A stretch of DNA of 64,000 nt from an uncultured Phycisphaerales bacterium (lineage in GTDB: Bacteria > Planctomycetota > Phycisphaerae > Sedimentisphaerales > Anaerohalosphaeraceae), in NCBI GenBank assembly GCA_937868095.1, contig CALMLO010000057.1, positions 1 through 64,000 of the forward strand, given 5' to 3'. This document shows, piece after piece, positions 16,113 through 24,327 of the stretch (within the stretch, counting starts at the first letter, position 1; the number at the start of each line of letters is the position of its first letter). The notes below the pieces were generated by a model that worked only from the letters and a program-made list of their open reading frames with translations, was not told the DNA's origin and did no database searches. Both the position numbers and the translations under genes were made by a program.

Positions 16113-16685
16113 ATGAGGCGAGTATGGATTGTGTTGGGATTGACTTGCTGCTGGGCCGGCGGATGCGGAACCGTCGAAACGATGCAAAAACAAATCGAAA
16201 CCAGTTCGGAGGCGATCGGCTCCAACGTTGAGGCCGTTCAGGCAAGCACGCAGGCCATCCAGCAAAACCAAAAAGCTGTTGAAAAAACCACCTCCGCTAT
16301 TCAGCAAAATCAGAAGGCCGTCGAAGAAACTACGGAAGCCATCGGGGCGACGGCTGCGGCGATGCGCCAGATTACGGAAACTCTCCAGGCCAGTGCCGCA
16401 GCGATTGCGGCAACGACCGAAGCCATCAGCGGCAATCAAAAAGCGGTAGAGGAAAGTACGCGTGCCATCCAGGCCAATCGGCAAGCCATTGAGCAAAGCA
16501 CCAAGGTCATTGCGGCCAATGCTCAACAACTGCAAATAATGATGAAGCCGCTGGAGAAGATCCAATTCAACCTGCCGCTTGCTGCTGCTATAGCCGGCGG
16601 AATTGCCATTCTTCTGCTGCTGCCGTCGGTTCTTCTTTTCCTGCTGCTTTTGCGCACAAAAAATGCCCCCCGAACCAAAGAATAA
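16113..16685 (+). CDS. Coiled-coil lipoprotein with C-terminal membrane anchor
   Basis: A protein of 190 residues. A signal peptide with lipobox WAGGC puts the lipidated Cys at residue 18. Residues ~25-145 are a long heptad-type coiled coil made of near-repeats: IQQNQKAVEKTTSA is followed by IQQNQKAVEETTEA, and related units recur around GNQKAVEESTRAIQANRQ. Near the C-terminus is a strong membrane helix (AAAIAGGIAILLLLPSVLLF) then a basic tail. It could span the periplasm, tethered by lipid at one end and membrane at the other, like a spacer or scaffold. No enzymatic motif is present. The preceding palindrome suggests regulated expression. Confidence 0.75.
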   Translation: MRRVWIVLGLTCCWAGGCGTVETMQKQIETSSEAIGSNVEAVQASTQAIQQNQKAVEKTTSAIQQNQKAVEETTEAIGATAAAMRQITETLQASAAAIAATTEAISGNQKAVEESTRAIQANRQAIEQSTKVIAANAQQLQIMMKPLEKIQFNLPLAAAIAGGIAILLLLPSVLLFLLLLRTKNAPRTKE

Positions 16686-16839
16686 GGGGCTTGTTCTCTT
16701 TCTTCCAGAAAACCTCCGACGCCGGACACGGCTCAGCAGATGTTCCCTGCGGACAATTGCCTAAGCCAAAATGCACGCAAAGAAAAAACGATTTCATCCC
16801 ACCAGCTGATGAAGGATGAACTCGTTTCAAAGGCGGGTT

Positions 16840-17385
16840 TTAATCGCTTTGTCCCTGTTCGCGGATGAAGAATCCCTGGGGAGCCAGACCTGTTGAAGAA
16901 GGCGTTCCCGCAATCCGGCCGAGATAGGAGCTGCCCAGTTCCTTGATATGGTTGTTCACGTTGTCAAAATAGTTAAAATGGGATTGCTCTTCCTCGATAA
17001 TCGTTTTGAAAATCTTCTGGGTGAGGTTATCTCCATTTTCCCGACAGATTTCGGCAAAGCGATTGTATTCATCGATGGTATAGTCTTCGAGGTCGGCATC
17101 GAATGGGAAGATTTTGTCAATTTCCTGGCCTTTGACGGCCTTGGCGGCCGGCTCCACAGTGGGTTCTCCGTCCAGTTCTTTGATTCGCTCGGCAAATGTT
17201 TCGGCGTGCCGCATCTCATCGATGGCAATCAATTTCATGCTGGCCGCCAGTTCACCATAGTCCATGTCATCCAGCCCATAGTGCTGATTCATATACTGCG
17301 TAATGGCTTGCAGTTCCATTGCGCGGGCTTTATTGAGGACTTCGATCACCTTTTTTTTGGCTTCGTCTTTGGATGTTTTTGCCAT
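16840..17385 (-). CDS. Ferritin-like diiron protein (bacterioferritin/rubrerythrin type)
   Basis: I place the start at 17385 (MAKTSKDEAKKKVIEVLNKA), with GGGAGA upstream, giving 181 residues; the longer frame adds an unlikely leader. The four-helix bundle shows diiron ligands in ARAMELQAITQY, in DEMRHAETF (E-x-x-H), and in IIEEEQSHFNYF (E-x-x-H). It lacks the C-terminal rubredoxin domain of classical rubrerythrin and resembles bacterioferritin-type proteins used for iron storage or peroxide protection. The gene is transcribed alone. Confidence 0.85.
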   Translation of the reverse strand: MAKTSKDEAKKKVIEVLNKARAMELQAITQYMNQHYGLDDMDYGELAASMKLIAIDEMRHAETFAERIKELDGEPTVEPAAKAVKGQEIDKIFPFDADLEDYTIDEYNRFAEICRENGDNLTQKIFKTIIEEEQSHFNYFDNVNNHIKELGSSYLGRIAGTPSSTGLAPQGFFIREQGQSD

Positions 17386-17743
17386 AATGTCTCTCCCTTC
17401 ACTGGTTTCGGCTTTCCCTATTATCCAACTGACCAATGTGTGAAGTATTATAACAGGAGTCGGATTTAAAAAACCAGAAATTTTCAGGTGAAAATCGGCT
17501 GAAAAAATGTCCAGTAAGGCCGCTTCGCGGGCCCACGCCCTGCTGAGCGCCGGCCTTGCATGCGGCTGCTGGGCGAGTCATTGTCGGCCCGGTCTGTCTT
17601 TTTTCTTCGAAAAAGGGACGCCGGGTTCCGGGTGATGAAGGGGCATTCGCCGTTCACCTGGAAAACGATTTTGATTGCAATCGGGGGATTTTTTCAGAAA
17701 ATAGACCCACTGAACACGGACGAACAAAAAAATAAGGTCGATT
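17386..17743. other. 358 bp divergent intergenic region with GC-rich structured core
   Basis: This must carry promoters for the ferritin-like gene (minus) and lptF (plus). A GC-rich core at 17516-17580 can fold: AAGGCCG (17516-17522) pairs perfectly with CGGCCTT (17551-17557), enclosing a further GC-rich hairpin. It does not match SRP RNA, 6S RNA or tmRNA signatures that I know. It could be part of a leader or simply compositional. Confidence 0.3.
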
Positions 17744-19351
17744 ATGTTTTTTCTTCTACATCGATATTTGCTCAAAGAGCTGCTGCGGGTTTTCCTGCTG
17801 GCGACGGTGGCTTTGATGCTGATTCTGAGCATCGGGCTGCTGGTGCCGATGATTAAGGAATACGGAGTCAGTCCGCAGCAGATGCTCAGTTTAATCGGGG
17901 ATTTCTGTCCGATTACGCTGACGTTTGTCATTCCCATCGGGGCCTTGTTTGCCGCCGCCATTACCTACGGGCGGTTTGCCGCCGATAGGGAGCTGGATGC
18001 CTGCCGAGCCAGCGGAATCCATTTCCGGACGCTTCTGCTGCCGGGTCTTTCGCTGGCGCTGGCGTCTGCTTTGGCCAATCTGCTGCTTAGTTTTTATATT
18101 ACGCCTGCCTTTGTTCACCGCAGTGAATACCGCGTTCAGGCCGATGCCAAGCAGATTCTTTTCCGGAATATTCAGCGGAAGGGATTCTGGGATTTGCCGG
18201 GGGGTCGATTTAAAATCTATGCGGAGCAGGCCCTTCCGGCAGAAAATCTGCTTCTGGATGTTGTGATTCTGGAACTTCAAAAGGATAAATCGCCGCGTAT
18301 GATAACCTCCCGCAATGCGCTGGTGGATATTGAAACCCATCGAGCGCATCATCTGGTCTCCGTTATCACGGAAGATACGATTCGCTTTGATGAAGAGCAG
18401 CCGGTTCACGTTGGGACCATCGGGGTTAGCCGGCGGGTTCCGCCGCTGCTGTCTGAGAAAATCAAGTTTCAGAAAATTGAACAACTCAAACAGATTCAGG
18501 CCGACAAACTCCGGTTTGGGCCGATTTATGATTTGGCCCTGACGGTTCGTGCCCAGCTGGCTCTTGAACGGCTGGCCGAGCAGCTCCGTGAAGCGATGGA
18601 GCAGCCCAATGAATATCTGCGTCTTCGGAGTGCTGACGGGGGGCGGGAATATCTCCTGCGGGTCGGTGGTTTTCAACTTGGACAGGCACGGCGGATTGAA
18701 CTGACCGGCCCTATCCGTCTGCTCGAAGTTCACCCTTATCAAAACAATGAGATTTACTGTCGGTATGACTGCAAACGGGGGCAGATTCTGCTGGAAGATG
18801 ACCGCATTGACCGTGGACTGGAACTGATTCTCCAAACCCCTCAATGGCAGCGTTCGCCGTCCGTGAAGGGGACGGCTCTTCAGAAGGTCATCCCGAACCT
18901 GCCGCTGCCGGCACCCGTTGTCGATGGGCTTACCCCCCCCGAACTTCTGGGAACTCTTACCCAGACGGATTTTTCGGGCGATCGGATTGCCCTGCCTAAC
19001 CCAAGCGAGGTTCTTCGCTCTCTCCAGGAAAGACTCCGGAAAGAATTGATCAAGGTGGACAATCAGGTGATCTGCGAACTTCATTCGCGGCTGGTGTTTG
19101 GGCTGGGGTGTGTTCCGCTGATTCTGACGGGCATTTGTCTGGGGATTCTGTTTCGGGGGGGCCATATCCTCAGCGCCTTCGGGGCGAGCATGATTCCGGC
19201 GGCTGTGCTGATGGTTTTTATCTTATCCGGCAAGCAGCTGACCCGAAATTCCGCCGTCCCCACTGAGGCGGGCATCGCTGTGATGTGGGGCGGGTTGGCG
19301 CTGCTGATGGTTCTGGCGTGGCTTCTGTACCGGAAAATCAGTCGGGTGTGA
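17744..19351 (+). CDS. lptF: LptF/LptG family permease, long form
   Basis: This inner-membrane subunit of the LPS exporter works with LptB to extract LPS and pass it to LptC/LptA. N-terminal membrane helices (LLKELLRVFLLATVALMLIL) and the conserved ELDACRASGIHFRTLLLPG coupling segment are present; the C-terminal helices follow residue ~425. At 535 residues it is far longer than the usual 360-390: the periplasmic beta-jellyroll part is expanded by about 150 residues (roughly 240-400). The partner permease follows 18 bp downstream. Which of the two is LptF and which LptG cannot be decided by eye. Confidence 0.85.
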   Translation: MFFLLHRYLLKELLRVFLLATVALMLILSIGLLVPMIKEYGVSPQQMLSLIGDFCPITLTFVIPIGALFAAAITYGRFAADRELDACRASGIHFRTLLLPGLSLALASALANLLLSFYITPAFVHRSEYRVQADAKQILFRNIQRKGFWDLPGGRFKIYAEQALPAENLLLDVVILELQKDKSPRMITSRNALVDIETHRAHHLVSVITEDTIRFDEEQPVHVGTIGVSRRVPPLLSEKIKFQKIEQLKQIQADKLRFGPIYDLALTVRAQLALERLAEQLREAMEQPNEYLRLRSADGGREYLLRVGGFQLGQARRIELTGPIRLLEVHPYQNNEIYCRYDCKRGQILLEDDRIDRGLELILQTPQWQRSPSVKGTALQKVIPNLPLPAPVVDGLTPPELLGTLTQTDFSGDRIALPNPSEVLRSLQERLRKELIKVDNQVICELHSRLVFGLGCVPLILTGICLGILFRGGHILSAFGASMIPAAVLMVFILSGKQLTRNSAVPTEAGIAVMWGGLALLMVLAWLLYRKISRV

Positions 19352-19369
19352 GCAGAGAGGAAGTATTGA

Positions 19370-20491
19370 ATGGCGCAGCTGGATCGATACATTGCCAAGA
19401 ACTTTCTGGTGGGGTATTTCATTGCCTTCTTTGTCCTGATTGGATTGTGCATCATGCTGGATTTGTTTGTGAACATTGATGAGTTTATGGAACAATCCAA
19501 TCAAGGGATGGGAAAGGTGCTGATTCATATTGCGGCTTATTACGGTCCGCAGGCAGCTCTTTGGTTTCGGCATCTGGCCGGAATTATTACGGTGATTGCG
19601 GCGGTATTTTCGCTGGCTCGAATGACGAAAAACAACGAGTTGATTGCTGTAATGGCCTCCGGCATCAGTCTGAAGCGCATTCTGGCTCCGATATTGACGC
19701 TGGCTGTTCTGCTGACGGGCTTGCAGGTTATCGATGAAGAGGTGGTGATTCCACGGCTGGCCAGCGAGCTGACGCGCGGACGGGATGAGGTGGGTATGCC
19801 GCGCCGGTATTCATTCTGGTTTATCAGCGACCCCAAAGGCAATCTCTTCTGCGGGCGGGAATACGATGAGTCCACCGGAATGCTGCTGAATCCTTTTATC
19901 GTTCTGCGTCAGCAGGAGCCGGCTGCCCAACGGTGGAGCGTTATCGGGCAGATTGACGCGGAATGGGCGGTCTATGATGCCGCCCGCCAAGGGTGGGCCT
20001 TTGAAAAAGGACGCCAAATGAATGTCCTGCCGGAGGATGCTGTGCCGACGGCCTTGACGTCAGTGGAACCGGTTGATTTTTTTCCAAGCAGTCTTCAGCC
20101 GCAGGAAATCGCACTTCGCCGGCAGGAAGGGTACAAATCGCTGCTCAGTCTTCCTCAAATTGAGACCCTGCTGAAAAATCCCGGGACGCGGAAGACGGAT
20201 ATGGCTGAACTGATTTTGCAGAAGCACTCCCGGATTGTCGATCCGATTATGAATCTGATTATGCTGATGGTGGCTCTGCCGGTTCTGATACGCCGCGACC
20301 CGCGGGAAATCAAATCCGCCATTTTAATCAGTTTTGTGACAACGACGGGCTGCTTTATTGCGGTGTTTCTGTGCAAACTGTTTGCCACAGAGAGCATCGG
20401 GGGACGAGTTTTGCCGGAACTTTGGGTGTGGGCTCCGGTTTTCCTGTTTCTGCCGATTGCCCTGCTGCAGATTGACTCGATGAAGACCTAA
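19370..20491 (+). CDS. lptG: LptF/LptG family permease, standard form
   Basis: The second membrane subunit of the LPS exporter, at 373 residues, is of normal length. The N-terminus MAQLDRYIAKNFLVGYFIAF, the coupling segment NNELIAVMASGISLKRILAP, and three C-terminal helices (LIMLMVALPVLI, then SFVTTTGCFIAVFLCKLF, then WAPVFLFLPIALLQI) fit YjgP/YjgQ proteins. It forms a two-gene operon with the long paralogue. Together with lpxB it supports a genuine LPS-bearing outer membrane. Confidence 0.87.
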   Translation: MAQLDRYIAKNFLVGYFIAFFVLIGLCIMLDLFVNIDEFMEQSNQGMGKVLIHIAAYYGPQAALWFRHLAGIITVIAAVFSLARMTKNNELIAVMASGISLKRILAPILTLAVLLTGLQVIDEEVVIPRLASELTRGRDEVGMPRRYSFWFISDPKGNLFCGREYDESTGMLLNPFIVLRQQEPAAQRWSVIGQIDAEWAVYDAARQGWAFEKGRQMNVLPEDAVPTALTSVEPVDFFPSSLQPQEIALRRQEGYKSLLSLPQIETLLKNPGTRKTDMAELILQKHSRIVDPIMNLIMLMVALPVLIRRDPREIKSAILISFVTTTGCFIAVFLCKLFATESIGGRVLPELWVWAPVFLFLPIALLQIDSMKT

Positions 20492-20679
20492 GGGGACAGA
20501 ATACGTCGGGAATAATCTGCTTTTTTCTTTATTTCGGTCCGATAAAATCCTCTCCAAAATTAAACTTTAAAAACAAATCTGCAAAAAACAATATTTCCCC
20601 ATTTTTTCTATATTCCCCAGATTGACATTGACGATAATAAAAGATGGAAAGATTTTAAGTTTTTTAGGGAGAATGGACT

Positions 20680-21003
20680 ATGGAGAGTACATTAGTCGAA
20701 CAGCGTAAGGAAATGAGAACGGAATTAAGTTGGCCCGTGAGTGTGTGGCTCCCTCAGGCCAACCGATTCTTCAATGGCCGAAGCGTCAATGTAAGCAAAG
20801 GCGGTGCGTACCTGACTATCCCGCTGACGACGCCGGTTCGTCCCGGGCAGGAAGTGGAACTGAACTTCCCGCGGACCGCTCATCTGGCCCATCAAAAAGG
20901 TCAATACGCCCGCATCAAGATTGGCAAGGTGGTTCGGGTGGACCGTTCGAGAATGATGAACGAGGGAGTCCTTGGGCTGGCCGTTCAATTCCTGCGTGAT
21001 TAA
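20680..21003 (+). CDS. PilZ domain protein
   Basis: The 107 residues consist of a single PilZ domain, which binds cyclic di-GMP. The first motif R-x3-R is QRKEMRTELSWPV and the second, (D/N)-x-S-x-x-G, is VNVSKGGAYL; both are present, so binding is likely. No effector domain is attached, so it would act by docking on a partner. An upstream AT-rich region precedes an AGGGAGAA ribosome-binding site. A hairpin plus T-run at 21035-21070 probably ends its transcript. Confidence 0.88.
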   Translation: MESTLVEQRKEMRTELSWPVSVWLPQANRFFNGRSVNVSKGGAYLTIPLTTPVRPGQEVELNFPRTAHLAHQKGQYARIKIGKVVRVDRSRMMNEGVLGLAVQFLRD

Positions 21004-21034
21004 ACCTTTTGTGTCCGCCCTTTTTGCCGCCGTC

Positions 21035-21070
21035 TTCTGCTGAAGGGGAAAAGCAGAACGTGTGTTTTTT
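21035..21070 (+). terminator. Rho-independent terminator after the PilZ gene
   Basis: TTCTGCT (21035-21041) pairs with AGCAGAA (21052-21058), and a run of six T follows at 21065-21070 after a short gap. It lies 32 bp past the PilZ stop. Confidence 0.55.
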
Positions 21071-21254
21071 ATCACCGATACTGCGTTCGCTCCGTTGGCT
21101 GATACTCCGGACGAACGGGAGTCTTCTTTCGTTTTGACACTTTCGTCTTCCTATTCAGAACCGTTCCCAAAAGGACCTGTGAAAACCCCTTGGCTGACCA
21201 TTCAACATCGGCTACAATAAGATTTGCTTCCTTTTGGAGAAAGATAAAAGGCCG

Positions 21255-21974
21255 ATGGAAAACAAGGAAACCCGATTTTTGCCGCTGACGCGGATTCAGA
21301 AATTGATTGGACGCTCCATGCTCCAATCCAAACAGACCAAAGCATTCGGATACTTTTCGGTCTGGGTGGATGTGACGGAGCTGGCGGCCATGCGGAAGGA
21401 ATACAGCCGGCAAACCGGCATTCGTCCGACGACGAACGATTTGGTTTTATGTGCTATGGCTCGCGCTGCTCAGCGTTATTTGCAGGTCACCGCGCGGGTG
21501 GAGCCGGAGGCCGGGGAACTGGTTATTCCAGAGAAATTCGGACTGGGATTTGCGGTGGCTGCTCCGCAGGGGCTTGTCGTTCCGGTGATTCAGGATGCGG
21601 GGCGGCTGACACTTCCGGAAATTGTTCAGGCAGCCGATGCTCTGGTTCGTCGGGCCAGGGCCAATCAGCTCAGACCTGATGATTTTGATGGAGCCACCCT
21701 GGTGCTCAGCGGGCTGGGAATGTATGGAATCGAGCAGTTCTATGCGATCGCCCCGCCGTCGGCAAGCGGCATTATTTCCATCGGCTACATCAAGGATACC
21801 GTTGTGCCGGTCGCCGGCGAACCGGCGGTGCGCAAACAATTGAATGTATCGCTGGCGATTGACCAGTGTTTCGTTGACGAGTTGACGGCGGCGGGTTTTC
21901 TGCGGTGCATTGCCGACTCTCTTGAAAATCCATGGTCGATGGTTTCGTCGGCTCCTTCCTCCGATTCACAGTGA
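21255..21974 (+). CDS. Stand-alone 2-oxoacid dehydrogenase E2-type acyltransferase domain, degenerate active site
   Basis: I start at the ATG at 21255 with AAAGG upstream; an in-frame TTG at 21234 is less likely. The 239 residues match only the catalytic domain of E2 proteins: LTRIQKLIGRSMLQSKQT, FAVAAPQGLVVPVIQDAG, LVLSGLGMYGIEQFYAIAPP and SGIISIG. There is no lipoyl domain and no E1/E3-binding domain. The catalytic motif H-x-x-x-D-G reads DQCFVDELT (203-211), so the catalytic His is Gln and the Gly is Glu. It is therefore unlikely to be a normal acyltransferase. It may be a structural or repurposed trimeric E2-fold protein. Confidence 0.82.
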   Translation: MENKETRFLPLTRIQKLIGRSMLQSKQTKAFGYFSVWVDVTELAAMRKEYSRQTGIRPTTNDLVLCAMARAAQRYLQVTARVEPEAGELVIPEKFGLGFAVAAPQGLVVPVIQDAGRLTLPEIVQAADALVRRARANQLRPDDFDGATLVLSGLGMYGIEQFYAIAPPSASGIISIGYIKDTVVPVAGEPAVRKQLNVSLAIDQCFVDELTAAGFLRCIADSLENPWSMVSSAPSSDSQ

Positions 21975-22024
21975 AATCTGAGCGAAAAGTTTTTCAGTTT
22001 TTGAGCAAATTGCAAAAATAAAGA

Positions 22025-22052
22025 TTGACAACACACATTCTTTTCTCATAAT
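22025..22052 (+). promoter_or_regulatory. Strong sigma-70-like promoter
   Basis: TTGACA at 22025-22030 is followed after 16 bp by CATAAT at 22047-22052, or after 18 bp by TAATAA. It lies 50 bp past the E2-like gene and points toward a terminator at 22099-22136 with no good gene between, which suggests a small transcript. Confidence 0.5.
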
Positions 22053-22057
22053 AAGAA

Positions 22058-22137
22058 GCAGAATTTGAACGAATCTTATATGATTCGCTTTCTGAAAGGA
22101 CCGCTTTTCTTCTCATCCACAAAGCGGTCTTTTTTTA
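22058..22137 (+). ncRNA. Candidate small RNA, about 80 nt
   Basis: Predicted from a promoter (22025-22052) and a strong terminator (22099-22136) spaced to give a transcript of about 80 nt. Inside it, CGAATC and GATTCG around 22070-22087 form a first hairpin; the terminator is the second. It overlaps the 3' end of the opposite-strand parA gene by only a few bases. No homology to a known RNA family is apparent. It could also be the tail of an unseen transcript. Confidence 0.4.
22099..22136 (+). terminator. Strong Rho-independent terminator
   Basis: GACCGCTTT (22099-22107) pairs perfectly with AAAGCGGTC (22121-22129) across a 13 nt loop, followed by seven T at 22130-22136. It sits between the converging E2-like gene and parA and could stop either the candidate small RNA or read-through from the E2-like gene. 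Confidence 0.85.
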
Positions 22138-23052
22138 TGCGGGCTCTGACTGGTCATTGCCGGCTGACGGAGGCAAAGAGGAGGTCTCGTCCAGCGGCGA
22201 AGAGGCCTGGGCAGAAACGGCATCCGTATGCTGTCCGAATAAAAAATCCGCCACAGACCGGTAATCCTCAGCTCCATGGCAGGAGGGTTCGTATTCAAAA
22301 ATCGTTTTGCCATAGCTGGGAGCTTCGGCCAGTTTGATATTGCGGCGGATGTGGATGGGAACCACACAGGCACCCGACCATGGGGTATGGCTTTGGCGAG
22401 CGGAGGCCAAAAACTTTTCGATGTCGTTTTTGACTTCGACTGACAAACTGATGCGGCTGTCATACATACACATCAGAATCGCCCGTACATGAAGGGCCGG
22501 ATTGATTCGCTGGTTGACCAGGAGAATCGTCTGAAGCAGCCGGCCAAACCCCTGCAGCGCCAGAAAATGCGGCTGGACAGGAATCAGGACCTCATCGGCG
22601 GCGGCTAACGCATTCAGGGTCAAAAGCCCCAGGGAAGGCGGACAATCAATAAGAATGAAATCAAATTGATGCCGGACGTCTCCGAGGGCATTGCGAAGAA
22701 TCGTCTCCCGCCCTACTTCGGTGACCAGTTCCGTTTCGGCGCCGACCAAATCGATGCCCGAACTGAGAAGCCAAAGATTTTCCCGCGTCTGAAGAAGGGC
22801 CTCCTGGAGGGAGCGTCCGCCAGCGAGGACAGCATACGCCCCCGAAGGGGCAGATTCGGCATCAGCACCAAGATGAATCGTCAAATGGGCCTGGGGGTCA
22901 AGGTCAATCACAAGGGTTCGTTTTCCGCCGGCAGCCAGTACAGCCGACAAGTTGGCTACCGTTGTGGTTTTGCCGACTCCGCCTTTCTGATTTAAAACAG
23001 CCAGAATGCGGCAGGGGCCGGATTCCGTAAGGGTTTGTTCATTCCTGTGCAT
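22135..23052 (-). CDS. parA: ParA/Soj-family ATPase
   Basis: The start is taken at 23052 (MHRNEQTLTESGPCRILAVL), giving 305 residues and a 14 bp overlap with the end of nusB. Deviant Walker A NQKGGVGKTTTVANLSA, Walker A' LVIDLDPQAHLT and Walker B FILIDCPPSLGLLTLNAL are intact, and VKNDIEKFLASAR and the RRNIKLAEAPSYGKTIFEYE segment are typical of chromosomal ParA. No parB follows; the downstream side is a terminator. It may work with a distant ParB or position another cargo. The C-terminal 40 residues are Ser/Pro-rich and probably disordered. Confidence 0.9.
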   Translation of the reverse strand: MHRNEQTLTESGPCRILAVLNQKGGVGKTTTVANLSAVLAAGGKRTLVIDLDPQAHLTIHLGADAESAPSGAYAVLAGGRSLQEALLQTRENLWLLSSGIDLVGAETELVTEVGRETILRNALGDVRHQFDFILIDCPPSLGLLTLNALAAADEVLIPVQPHFLALQGFGRLLQTILLVNQRINPALHVRAILMCMYDSRISLSVEVKNDIEKFLASARQSHTPWSGACVVPIHIRRNIKLAEAPSYGKTIFEYEPSCHGAEDYRSVADFLFGQHTDAVSAQASSPLDETSSLPPSAGNDQSEPA

Positions 23053-23473
23053 GAAAGATGGTTCCTGATTCCTTTTTCCGTCGGTAGACCGCATCGAGGA
23101 CACCGTTGACAAAACGCGGGGACTGAACACCGCCGTATTTTTTGGCCAACTCGATGGCTTCGTTGATAGCGACTTTTTCGGGTATATCCGGACAGAAAAG
23201 GAGCTGATAAACGCCCAGGCGAAGGATGCTGCGATCCACCAGTGACAGACGCATCAGATTCCATTTTTCTGCAGCACCGGCGATTTCCTCCTCGCATTGC
23301 CGCCAATGCTCCCAGGTTCCCTGTGTCCACTGCTCGGCCAGCTGAATGACCTGCTCATCGTCGCTGTTCTCACGGAAAAAACGAGGCAAAAGCGGCAGAA
23401 CGTCCGCCCCTTGTATATCCAACTGGCAGATTGCCTGAATGGCTAACTCCCTGGCTTTGGTTCTTCGATCCAC
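23039..23473 (-). CDS. nusB: Transcription antitermination factor NusB
   Basis: NusB binds boxA RNA with S10 during rRNA transcription. I start at the GTG at 23473 (VDRRTKARELAIQAICQLD), preceded by CAGGGAAG; a TTG at 23506 would add 11 residues. The family ending is clear: LRLGVYQLLFCPDIPEKVAI, then NEAIELAKKYGGVQSPRFVN and GVLDAV. It follows ribH by 65 bp on the same strand, the common ribH-nusB pairing, and overlaps the start of parA by 14 bp. Confidence 0.92.
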   Translation of the reverse strand: MDRRTKARELAIQAICQLDIQGADVLPLLPRFFRENSDDEQVIQLAEQWTQGTWEHWRQCEEEIAGAAEKWNLMRLSLVDRSILRLGVYQLLFCPDIPEKVAINEAIELAKKYGGVQSPRFVNGVLDAVYRRKKESGTIFHAQE

Positions 23474-23538
23474 CGCTCTTCCCTGAAGAAAAATATTCCG
23501 TTTCAAAAGAACACCGCTTTCGGCAAGTCCGCCGGGGG

Positions 23539-24003
23539 CTACAGCCGACTAAGAAGATCGGCCATTTCCATGGCCGTCATAGCGGCGGCCGCTCCGGCAT
23601 TGCCCTGCTTGGTGCCGGCCCGCTCGATGGCCTGCTCAAGCGTTTCACAGGTGAGCACGCCGAAAATCGCAGGGGCCATACAATCGAAATTGATTTGGCC
23701 GATGCCTCGACTGATTTGCTGACAGACCATCTCATAATGGGTAGTCTGGCCGCGAATCACGGCTCCCAAACACAGGACGGCAACGTATTTTCCACTGTCG
23801 GCCAGCTTGCGGGCTACAGGGGTTATTTCTACTGTTCCCGGGACCCAGACCACGGTGAGCTGTTCATCTTTTGCGCCATGCCGCTGAAGACAGTCAATCG
23901 CCCCCCCCAGCAAGCGGGATGTGATAAACTCATTAAAGCGGCTTACCACAATGGCATACTTGCCGCTGCCGGCAGTCAGCTGACCTTTGATTTCCTGTAT
24001 CAT
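23539..24003 (-). CDS. ribH: 6,7-dimethyl-8-ribityllumazine synthase
   Basis: RibH condenses the ribityl-pyrimidine with 3,4-dihydroxy-2-butanone 4-phosphate in riboflavin synthesis. The 154-residue length is normal. Signatures are IVVSRFNEFITSRLLGGAID, WVPGTVEITPVARKLA, LGAVIRGQTTHYEMVC with the catalytic-region His, and FGVLTCETLEQAIERAG. No FMN riboswitch is seen in the 320 bp upstream. It leads the ribH-nusB-parA unit. Confidence 0.95.
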   Translation of the reverse strand: MIQEIKGQLTAGSGKYAIVVSRFNEFITSRLLGGAIDCLQRHGAKDEQLTVVWVPGTVEITPVARKLADSGKYVAVLCLGAVIRGQTTHYEMVCQQISRGIGQINFDCMAPAIFGVLTCETLEQAIERAGTKQGNAGAAAAMTAMEMADLLSRL

Positions 24004-24327
24004 GTGTTCCGCTCCGACCCAGACAACTCGGTTTTTATCTTCACTTTTGCTAAGAGTGGTTTTTTATCGGACGAACCATCGGAAGGGTTTTTGTCCTTTT
24101 GGAACTTCCGCTAAACCAGACTTCGCATTGCTGTTTCTTAACCTATGCGATTATAAGGGCTTAACCGGCCGAAGGCCAGAAAAAAGTTTTCCGGCCGAGG
24201 AAAAACCTTCGGGCAGAGGCAGTTCTAAAAAACCCTCCTGCTTATTCAGACGATACACAAAGGGTGAAGAGAAGGTCCTCTCTCCGCAGCATACGGAAAA
24301 CAGCAAGGTCTTCAGGAGAAAGTACTT
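24004..24327. other. 324 bp divergent intergenic region
   Basis: This separates ribH (minus) and the TPR gene (plus). It contains GC-rich GGCCGAAGGCC near 24170 and CCGGCCGAGG near 24192, neither placed like a terminator for a known gene. No riboswitch or small coding frame is convincing. Confidence 0.3.

Noticed and set aside
17516..17580. SRP RNA or other known structured RNA
   Set aside because: The GC-rich segment folds, but it lacks the GGAAGG--AGCA core of SRP RNA and the marks of 6S RNA or tmRNA.
17891..19165. 424-codon minus-strand open frame
   Set aside because: It is antisense to the LptF/G permease; the Gln/Asn/Arg-rich translation is typical of a shadow frame.
22065..22337. 90-codon plus-strand frame starting at a TTG
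   Set aside because: It runs through a strong terminator and then antisense to parA; no ribosome-binding site or motif.
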